A DNA stretch of 9,950 nucleotides from CAYRUP01 sp964578975 (lineage in GTDB: Bacteria > Pseudomonadota > Gammaproteobacteria > DSM-16500), in contig CAZOFA010000080.1 of assembly GCA_964578975.1 (NCBI GenBank), forward strand, positions 1 to 9,950, written 5' to 3'. The notes under the pieces were generated by a model. The model was not told where the DNA came from. It did not search any database and saw nothing but the letters and a program-made list of their open reading frames with translations. Position numbers and translations under genes: made by a program. Below are positions 4,397-9,950 of this stretch, piece by piece; the first letter of the stretch is position 1, and every line of letters begins with the position of its first letter.

Positions 4397-7354
4397 ATGC
4401 TTACACAGCAACCAACTGCCCCTGAAAAAGATTTAGCAAAACCTCTTCTCGCAGCAAAAGAAGTCAAAGTTGAAGCAAAAAAAGAGATAGAAGAAGAACC
4501 CTTTATTGGCCCGCCTAGAAAAAGAATTAAAATTACAAATGATAAAAACGAAGAGATTGAATTCGATGTAACATCAGCCATGATATTCCATCTTTCTTCT
4601 CAAGGAACCGAAGAAGAAAAACTCTCAAGAATAGAGGGCGATCCAAGATTGCAGCCTGGGGTTGTTGTAGGTGGTGATTTTAATTTTCGTCTAGATTCAA
4701 TACGTGGCATAAATTATTGGAATTCTTTTTTAGCAAATCATGGGCTGGCGATGAGTTCAGATGATACGATCGATTCATTCCTTGCTGCGGTTCAAGATGC
4801 TTTATCTAAAAAACGCGTGCTGGATCCTTCCATTAATTCTCAAGTATTCACAAAAATAGCTCTTGATGCAGGTGCGAAAGATGGCATTTTTGTCACAGAA
4901 CAAATACAGTCATTATCACAAGACGAGCTGCTGGTGAGCGGTGTAAATTTGCTTCGTTTTAAAAATTCACCGATGAATCTGGATTTGCTAAAATTAACCC
5001 GCGGTATTCCTACTTATGGTATTTATACAGACCCTATTACCCAAGAAAATTCTTTTATTTATGTTGCACCCAGTGGGTTGCCGCAAATCATTAAAGTCAC
5101 CGATCAAAATAATCTACAAAGATTAATCGGTTCGTTCTTACCTGCAAATGTCGAGTTTCCACAAGACGCAGAAGTAGTGGGTGGTACAGCGACTGCAGAG
5201 ACAGTAGCGACAGTTAGAGAATGCATGAATAATCATGTGCCGCATAAAGGTTCTTATTCGCCTAAGTATCTTGCAAGAATGAAGCAACTCGGGAAAAGAG
5301 TCGATGACTTCATTAAAAAAGTAGAAGGAATGCCAATTTCTCAGAGAACGATTGAAAATATTCGTAAACTAGCTGAAGAACAGTATGCAGAAGATCTCGT
5401 TAACTATGATAAATCTGAAACGACTGAAGTGAAAGCATATAACGATGCATTTGAGCAAATTATTAAAATTTCACAGGGTGCTAATCAATGCGATCATCGA
5501 CTGAAAAAAGTGTATAACCCCGCAACAAATACAATGAGTTATACTTATAACATGATGCGTCCAGAGGTGATGCCGGAGAATCATTTTAAACCGAGTGCTA
5601 AACCTAAGGCTGAAACTGAAGAAAATCGTCCCGACCTTAAAATTCCTTTAACTCAAGAAAATAGTCTTGAATATACCACCGTTTATACCTCTTATGAAGA
5701 TCGACTCTTAATTGAAGGAACGAAACTTCTTCTGCTAAGAGAAGCAAGAAAGATAAAAGAACATAAAAATATTGAAGATTATGAAACCTTGGTTCGATTG
5801 GCAGGTGAAGATCCATCAATCCGAGAAAAAATTGCTAACAGTTATCGGGCAATCTTAGATGCTCACAAAACCTTTAAAAAACTGCCGAAGGAAGACAAGG
5901 ATAAACTGGTTACCGATTTTACCAGCCTACTAGATCGGGAGCCCGCTTTATATAAGGACACTGTGACACATCAAACGTCTGTCGCTGGACCCTGCAAAAT
6001 ATTAACCCATCACGATGCGTTACTCGATGTTTGCCAAAAAGCATTAATTGATAATACTAAGTTTGATAGTTTGACTGAGAAAGATTTAGAAACTTATTTT
6101 ACCAATGTTGTTAATTCTGAGGAATACAGAAGAATTAATGGCGATGGCGAAGAATCTAAACCAGAATTTGCAGGGATATTAAATGATCGATTTGAGAAAC
6201 CTCTACAAAATCTTCTTAAGCTGATTGGAGAATTTAGTCTCAAGTATGATCTTGCGCCAATGTCAGTTAAAAAATTAGAAAAGGCAAAAAAAGGTAAAAA
6301 TGACATTCTTGAAATTGAATGTGATGAGGAAAAGTTAAGCTATCGTGTGATAGGGCAAAATGGAAAAGATACTGTTACTGGTGTTATTCCAAGAAATATT
6401 TTAGGCGACGATTTTCCTAAGACAACTCAGGACGTATTAGATAACAGTAAAAAATTCTTGCCAAGAATATTGGCCCAGACAGCAAAGGCACATCACACTG
6501 CTAATAATATGGATCAAGAGTGGAGAAGAAGATTTGATAAAGCATTAATTTGCATGTTGTCAAAACAAGATTTATCGGAGCCTGATGCACCCGGAAAAAC
6601 GTTTGCACCAATGACCGGAGGTTTTGTACCACCGAAAGGTCCAGGCCCAAAGGGTGCATTTTATACCATGAAGCAAGTCGTTGATGACCAATTAGATGGT
6701 TTGTTTGCGAATCTCTATCATGATTTATTATTAAAGTTAGATAAAAAAACTGAGTTTCAAATTGGTTGTCCTGAAATGAAGTTTCAACCTGAAAAGCTAG
6801 CTGCGATTAGAAAGGTTTTCGATATTGTTAATAATTTTAATAACCTAATCGCTGAACCGACGGTGGAGCAAACCAGAGCTTTTTATAACTTGATGCGTGA
6901 GTTCGATAAAAAATATGCACCAGCAATTTATAATATTGGGTTGACTGCGCAAGTTCGTAAAGATGAAGCTGTACAGTTGAGTAGCGCAAGACACAAGCTG
7001 CGTGCTGCTGGTATAAATGCGGGTGTTGATATGGATCCTCAGGCAGAATCCAGAGAACAGGAAGTACCATCATCTGTGACTGTGACACCATCTATCGCAC
7101 TGCCTGCTCCTGGCACAGTTAAAGCAGTGTTAGCTCGATTACAAAAAACTCCGCAGCCTGAGCCTGCTCAAGCAAAAGAGTCGCCGAAAGAACCTGCTGT
7201 TATAAAAGTACCAGTGTCAAGCAATCCAAGTCCAAGTCATGTTGGTAAATTTAAACAGACCTCTCCGCAAGCGGAATCGCCCAAACTGCAAGACAAGGGT
7301 GCGAAAAAAGCTCCGACTCCGCCACCGGTCACGCTATCTAGAAGTTTGACTTGA
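4397..7354 (+). CDS. Large protein of unknown function, candidate secreted effector
   Basis: I do not recognise this 985-residue protein. It has no signal peptide and no membrane segment. Residues 1-50 are charged and probably disordered, and include PPRKRIKI at 39-46, a basic cluster shaped like a monopartite nuclear localisation signal. The middle (about 55-880) is mixed globular and helical, with long lysine/glutamate-rich stretches (for example 290-330 and 430-510) and a Pro/Gly loop, PPKGPGPKG, near 745-753. From about 888 to the end the sequence is rich in Pro, Ser, Thr, Lys and Gln, ending KKAPTPPPVTLSRSLT. A large soluble orphan with disordered ends and no neighbouring partner gene resembles type IV-secreted effectors of Legionellales-like bacteria, but that is inference and no catalytic motif was found. 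GGAG (4387-4390) lies 6 nt before the ATG. It has its own candidate promoter and a strong terminator, so it is probably monocistronic. Its base composition is close to its neighbours. Confidence 0.85.
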   Translation: MLTQQPTAPEKDLAKPLLAAKEVKVEAKKEIEEEPFIGPPRKRIKITNDKNEEIEFDVTSAMIFHLSSQGTEEEKLSRIEGDPRLQPGVVVGGDFNFRLDSIRGINYWNSFLANHGLAMSSDDTIDSFLAAVQDALSKKRVLDPSINSQVFTKIALDAGAKDGIFVTEQIQSLSQDELLVSGVNLLRFKNSPMNLDLLKLTRGIPTYGIYTDPITQENSFIYVAPSGLPQIIKVTDQNNLQRLIGSFLPANVEFPQDAEVVGGTATAETVATVRECMNNHVPHKGSYSPKYLARMKQLGKRVDDFIKKVEGMPISQRTIENIRKLAEEQYAEDLVNYDKSETTEVKAYNDAFEQIIKISQGANQCDHRLKKVYNPATNTMSYTYNMMRPEVMPENHFKPSAKPKAETEENRPDLKIPLTQENSLEYTTVYTSYEDRLLIEGTKLLLLREARKIKEHKNIEDYETLVRLAGEDPSIREKIANSYRAILDAHKTFKKLPKEDKDKLVTDFTSLLDREPALYKDTVTHQTSVAGPCKILTHHDALLDVCQKALIDNTKFDSLTEKDLETYFTNVVNSEEYRRINGDGEESKPEFAGILNDRFEKPLQNLLKLIGEFSLKYDLAPMSVKKLEKAKKGKNDILEIECDEEKLSYRVIGQNGKDTVTGVIPRNILGDDFPKTTQDVLDNSKKFLPRILAQTAKAHHTANNMDQEWRRRFDKALICMLSKQDLSEPDAPGKTFAPMTGGFVPPKGPGPKGAFYTMKQVVDDQLDGLFANLYHDLLLKLDKKTEFQIGCPEMKFQPEKLAAIRKVFDIVNNFNNLIAEPTVEQTRAFYNLMREFDKKYAPAIYNIGLTAQVRKDEAVQLSSARHKLRAAGINAGVDMDPQAESREQEVPSSVTVTPSIALPAPGTVKAVLARLQKTPQPEPAQAKESPKEPAVIKVPVSSNPSPSHVGKFKQTSPQAESPKLQDKGAKKAPTPPPVTLSRSLT

Positions 7355-7373
7355 ATCAAGTAAGGAGTTAATG

Positions 7374-7413
7374 AAGAGTGTCTCAATTTTAAATTGAGAC
7401 ACTCTTTTTTTTT
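7374..7413 (+). terminator. Strong Rho-independent terminator after the 985-residue gene
   Basis: A near-continuous inverted repeat (7374-7389 with 7391-7406) can form a stem of about 14 bp with a small A/T loop, followed by a run of T (7405-7413). It starts 19 nt after the stop codon at 7352-7354. The reverse strand has no comparable T run, so it acts in the plus direction. Confidence 0.9.
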
Positions 7414-7428
7414 ATGTCTAATTTTGTT

Positions 7429-7460
7429 TCGTCATTGCTTCGCTCCGCTCGCAATGACGA
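7429..7460. repeat. Palindromic repeat unit (GTCATTGC type)
   Basis: A 10-bp perfect inverted repeat (TCGTCATTGC at 7429-7438 with GCAATGACGA at 7451-7460) surrounds a 12-nt loop TTCGCTCCGCTC. This form of small palindrome, with GTCATTGC and GCTTCGCTC words, looks like an interspersed repeat. GCAATGACGA also occurs in the suhB terminator at 2637-2646. Confidence 0.7.
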
Positions 7461-7474
7461 TGATGCTGATAGCA

Positions 7475-7588
7475 CCGTCATTGCGAACCCGCGCTTTTTG
7501 CGGGTGAAGCAATCCAGGTTTTTTTATACTATTTCTACTCCACCCGCAAAAAACCTGGATTGCTTCGCTCGCGCTCGCAATCCAGGTT
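7475..7588. repeat. Composite palindromic repeat cluster (CAATCCAGG type)
   Basis: Several nested inverted repeats are visible: ACCCGC/GCGGGT (7487-7492 with 7500-7505); a 19-bp pair joining 7506-7524 to 7548-7566; GCGGGTG (7500-7506) with CACCCGC (7541-7547); and a 12-bp hairpin AACCTGGATTGC (7552-7563) with GCAATCCAGGTT (7577-7588). GTCATTGCG (7477-7485) also repeats the start of the neighbouring unit at 7429-7460. It looks like two or more mobile palindromic units inserted in or beside one another. It fills the gap between the convergent 985-residue gene and the glutathione S-transferase homologue, ending 5 nt before the latter's stop codon, and may serve as its transcript end. No gene is seen in 7355-7593. 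Confidence 0.75.
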
Positions 7589-7593
7589 GAAAA

Positions 7594-8223
7594 TTACTCC
7601 TTCAAATCACCCAGCGCATTCAACCCTTTATTCACTGCCGCACGCGCCGTAATACGATCTAACCACTGACAAAGATTTGGAATTTGATCCGCTGTCATGC
7701 TGTAACGCTCATACTCGCGCACCCAGGGAAATGTTGCGATGTCTGCAATCGAATACTCACCCGCGATAAATTCATTTTCACCCAGTTGATTATCAATAAT
7801 CGTAAAAATCCGTTTCGCCTCATTGTTAAAACGCTTCACCGCATACGGCACTTCTTCCGGCGCGTGATACATAAAATGTTTAGTATTCCCTAAAATCGGT
7901 CCGATTTTCGAACTTTCAAATAATAACCATTGCAGCACGTCAAATCGTTCGGTATTTTTTTTAGGAATCAGCTGACCACTTTTTTCTGCTAAATACATCA
8001 GAATCGCACCCGGTTCAAAAATCACCAGGGGTTTTTTATTCGGTCCGTCGCGATCCAGAATGATGGGAAATACGTTACTCGGCGTCATCTTTAGCAATTC
8101 AAGATCAAGATGCTCGTTATTATTTTTATTCACTGGAAAAACTGAATAATTAAAACCAATTTCTTCCAACATGATTGCAATGGTATACGCGCTGGGTGTC
8201 GGCGCGCCGTATAACTCGATCAT
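7594..8223 (-). CDS. Glutathione S-transferase family protein (YfcG/Nu-class-like)
   Basis: The 209-residue protein has a thioredoxin-like N-terminal half (1-80) and an all-helical C-terminal half. It aligns by eye along its length with E. coli YfcG: MIxLYxAPTP at the N terminus, the cis-proline region SNVFPIILD (cis-Pro53), GAILMYLAEKSG, LQWLLFE, GPILG, HHAPEEVPYA-like HAPEEVPYAVKRF (124-136), and the N-capping YSIADIATFPWV. YfcG-type enzymes bind glutathione and have disulfide-bond oxidoreductase activity using threonine and asparagine near the active site. Here Thr9 is kept, but the Asn11 equivalent is Ser11, and the usual Glu-Ser pair that holds the glutathione glutamyl group reads Glu70-Pro71. 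Glutathione binding may be altered. GGAG (complement of 8232-8235) lies 8 nt before the ATG. It is divergent from the 137-residue gene. Confidence 0.88.
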   Translation of the reverse strand: MIELYGAPTPSAYTIAIMLEEIGFNYSVFPVNKNNNEHLDLELLKMTPSNVFPIILDRDGPNKKPLVIFEPGAILMYLAEKSGQLIPKKNTERFDVLQWLLFESSKIGPILGNTKHFMYHAPEEVPYAVKRFNNEAKRIFTIIDNQLGENEFIAGEYSIADIATFPWVREYERYSMTADQIPNLCQWLDRITARAAVNKGLNALGDLKE

Positions 8224-8326
8224 TCATTTAACTCCATGATAATTTTTGCTAATCATATTGATTGCAAAATGAAAATCAAGTGAAATAAGCTAGTGGCTCC
8301 AACCTATACATAACAAGGAGTTTACT

Positions 8327-8740
8327 ATGCTACCCACTATTTCATACCAAGAGTTTCAAGACAATGTGTTACAAATAACAGATGTCTATTTAAAAGATGC
8401 ACCGTCAAAACCGATCGCAGAGCATATTGGCGAATTAACCAAAATGATGCATGAAATTCCGATACTGCGATTAGAAAAATTACAGAAAGACCAACAACAA
8501 TTTCTGGATAGCGCTGAATTATTTTTGAAGCGTTGTTTATATTATCGTGAGCGAAGTTTTAATCGCAAAGTACGTGAGCCCAATGCGTATGACATAGCGG
8601 ATACGATGATGCTAACACTATGGAAAAAGCTTCCGCCTTATCTTGTCGATAACCGACTACTGCCTGATCTCGCGCAAGATGTTGTTAACAAAGCCAAAAA
8701 AGACCGACACGATTTGAATGAATGGGTTTTTGTAGCTTAA
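8327..8740 (+). CDS. Small soluble protein of unknown function (137 residues)
   Basis: I do not recognise this protein. It looks largely alpha-helical with many charged residues and heptad-like leucines around 40-75 (IGELTKMMHEIPILRLEKLQKDQQQFLDSAELFLKRC). A second helical block includes PNAYDIADTMMLTLWKKLPPYL, and it ends NEWVFVA. There is no signal peptide, membrane span or cysteine metal site. The start is well supported by AAGGAG (8315-8320), 6 nt before the ATG. It ends 38 nt before the desulfurase gene on the same strand, with a separate promoter candidate in the gap and no terminator, so partial co-transcription is possible. It occupies the place where iscR would sit in E. coli, but it is not IscR: there is no winged-helix pattern and no three-cysteine cluster. 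Confidence 0.78.
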   Translation: MLPTISYQEFQDNVLQITDVYLKDAPSKPIAEHIGELTKMMHEIPILRLEKLQKDQQQFLDSAELFLKRCLYYRERSFNRKVREPNAYDIADTMMLTLWKKLPPYLVDNRLLPDLAQDVVNKAKKDRHDLNEWVFVA

Positions 8741-8770
8741 TCGACACTCAGGTCATAAATCCGTTATACT
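8741..8770 (+). promoter_or_regulatory. Candidate promoter of the cysteine desulfurase gene
   Basis: TCGACA (8741-8746, five of six matches to TTGACA) and TATACT (8765-8770) are separated by 18 bp. The expected start of transcription is about 8776-8779, at the ATG itself (8779), and the 8 nt between contain no Shine-Dalgarno sequence. CGTTATACT (8762-8770) repeats the motif upstream of the 985-residue gene. No IscR-type site was recognised. Confidence 0.6.
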
Positions 8771-8778
8771 ACGCGGCT

Positions 8779-9950
8779 ATGAAATCGCCTGTATATTTAG
8801 ATTATGCTGCAACCACACCCGTTGATCCGCGTGTGGCTGAAAAAATGCTGCAATACCTAACGACCGATTATGGTAATGCAGCTTCAACCCATGCCAGAGG
8901 CCAGGCTGCCAAAAAAGCCATTGATTTGGCACGCGAACAAGTCGCGCAGAGCATTCATGCCGATCCCAGCGAAATCATCTGGACGTCTGGTGCGACAGAA
9001 TCAGATAACTTAGCGCTGAAAGGCGCGGCTCAACTTTATCAGCGTAAAGGCAAACACATTATTACGTTAAAAACCGAACATCCAGCCGTATTAGATTCTT
9101 GTCAGCAACTGGAAAAAGCAGGTTTTTCTGTGACGTATTTAGCACCGAATCGTGAGGGCTTATTAGATTTAAATCAACTTCAAGCATCAATACGTGATGA
9201 GACAATTTTAGTTTCCATTATGGCAGTCAACAACGAAATCGGCGTCATCCAAGATATTGAAGCGATTGCAAACATCACCGCAGCACGCGATATTTTATTG
9301 CATGTTGATGCAGCACAAAGTATTGGTCGAGTGTCGCTCGATGTGAAAAAAACCCCCGTTGATCTTATCTCCATGAGCGCACATAAAGTTTATGGACCCA
9401 AAGGCATCGGCGCTTTATACGTGCGTCGTCAACCGCGCGTGCGCATTGCCGCACAAATTCATGGTGGCGGACAAGAGCAGGGCATGCGTTCAGGCACATT
9501 GCCGACACATCAAATTGTGGGGATGGGTGAAGCGTTTGCTTTAGCGCATGATGTCATGTCATCTGAAATAAAAAAAATGATTGAATTCAAAAATCGTTTT
9601 TGGCAGGGATTAAAAAAAATAACTGGTGTGCACATGAATGGTGGGAGTGAGCATACGGTTCCACATATTTTAAATGTGCGCATTGCGGATGTGAATGCGA
9701 ATGAATTATTGCAAGCGTTACCAGAGTTGGCGCTTTCAGTGGGCTCAGCGTGCCACGCGAAGGGCAATGAACCTTCTTATGTGTTACGTGCCTTGGGATT
9801 AACGACGAGTGAAGCGCAAAATTCATTTCGAATTTCATTTGGACGGTTTACGACGCAAGATGAAATTGATTTCGCGCTAGAGAAAATTGTCGGCCGCGTG
9901 TCATTCCCGCGAAGGCGGGAATCTATTCTGAATGGATTCCCGCCTTCGCG
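8779..9950 (+). CDS. iscS: IscS-family cysteine desulfurase, C terminus altered by a repeat (partial)
   Basis: PLP-dependent enzyme that takes sulfur from L-cysteine as an enzyme persulfide and passes it to iron-sulfur and thio-cofactor pathways. 390 codons are open to the window edge. Key residues are present: PVYLDYAATTPVDPRV at the N terminus, His101 (KTEHPAV) stacking on PLP, PLP lysine Lys203 in SMSAHKVYGPKG, MRSGTLP, and the persulfide Cys325 in SVGSACHAKGNEPSYVLRALG. The body is very close to E. coli IscS. After GRFTTQDEIDFALEKIVGRV (ending at residue 374) the frame enters a palindromic repeat encoding SFPRRRESILNGFPPS, so the SPLWEMYKQG-type tail of E. coli IscS, which helps bind IscU, is missing. 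It may be a second, shorter desulfurase, with the canonical one outside the window. The first ATG has a near-ideal promoter right upstream and no ribosome binding site. Confidence 0.92.
   Translation, partial: MKSPVYLDYAATTPVDPRVAEKMLQYLTTDYGNAASTHARGQAAKKAIDLAREQVAQSIHADPSEIIWTSGATESDNLALKGAAQLYQRKGKHIITLKTEHPAVLDSCQQLEKAGFSVTYLAPNREGLLDLNQLQASIRDETILVSIMAVNNEIGVIQDIEAIANITAARDILLHVDAAQSIGRVSLDVKKTPVDLISMSAHKVYGPKGIGALYVRRQPRVRIAAQIHGGGQEQGMRSGTLPTHQIVGMGEAFALAHDVMSSEIKKMIEFKNRFWQGLKKITGVHMNGGSEHTVPHILNVRIADVNANELLQALPELALSVGSACHAKGNEPSYVLRALGLTTSEAQNSFRISFGRFTTQDEIDFALEKIVGRVSFPRRRESILNGFPPS
9901..9950. repeat. Palindromic repeat fused into the 3' end of the desulfurase gene (cut by window end)
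   Basis: A perfect 16-bp inverted repeat pairs 9908-9923 with 9935-9950. Each arm is also itself a hairpin: ATTCCCGC (9903-9910) pairs with GCGGGAAT (9915-9922) around a GAAG loop. This 20-bp unit has the form ATTCCC-N8-GGGAAT, the layout of the neisserial dRS3 repeat; relationship by descent is not shown. The second unit is cut by the window edge. If it is a full mirror image, its GGGAATGA end would put a TGA in the desulfurase frame, giving a 392-residue protein. Confidence 0.85.

Noticed and set aside
7429..7588. CRISPR array or insertion-sequence ends
   Set aside because: The repeats are inverted and nested rather than regularly spaced direct repeats, and no transposase or cas gene is near.
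9180..9838. Several minus-strand open frames within the desulfurase gene
   Set aside because: All lie opposite conserved IscS motifs and show no independent coding evidence.

Overview
The window reads as moderately AT-rich gammaproteobacterial chromosome. The evidence is enterobacterial-like protein sequences for SuhB, TrmJ and an IscS-type desulfurase, in an order related to the gammaproteobacterial suhB / trmJ / (iscR) / iscS neighbourhood. Three kinds of interspersed palindromic repeat, a RhuM-Fic gene and a very large unrecognised gene with effector-like features suggest a host-associated lineage, perhaps in or near the Legionellales. That placement is inference; nothing in the window fixes the taxon.

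Layout. 1-118: non-coding, with a two-hairpin palindromic repeat at 57-108 that ends in the likely ribosome binding site of the first gene. 119-1603 (+): amidase-signature hydrolase resembling 6-aminohexanoate cyclic dimer hydrolase. 1661-2554 (+): RhuM/Fic protein whose last ~25 residues (2554-2628) have been moved out of frame by a small deletion. 2612-2653: terminator hairpin of the convergent suhB, overlapping its stop codon. 2649-3461 (-): suhB. 3462-3542: divergent promoter region. 3543-4268 (+): trmJ. 4269-4396: AT-rich leader with a promoter and a short palindrome. 4397-7354 (+): 985-residue orphan with an NLS-like basic cluster and a proline-rich tail, followed by a strong terminator (7374-7413). 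7429-7588: cluster of palindromic repeats. 7594-8223 (-): YfcG-like glutathione S-transferase homologue. 8327-8740 (+): 137-residue orphan. 8779-end (+): IscS-family cysteine desulfurase, running off the window, whose 3' end has been overwritten by another palindromic repeat (9901-9950).

How it fits together. suhB, trmJ and the desulfurase are housekeeping functions (ribosome/RNA-associated phosphatase, tRNA methylation, sulfur mobilisation). In E. coli they sit as suhB <- -> trmJ -> iscR -> iscS. Here trmJ and the desulfurase are separated by about 4.5 kb holding the large orphan, the transferase homologue, the small orphan and repeats, and no iscR is present in between. The most interesting item is the 985-residue protein as a candidate secreted, possibly nucleus-directed, effector. 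Next are the apparently leaderless starts of trmJ and the desulfurase gene, the repeat-derived C terminus of the desulfurase, and the frameshifted RhuM-Fic gene. No rRNA, tRNA, CRISPR array or transposase gene was seen.
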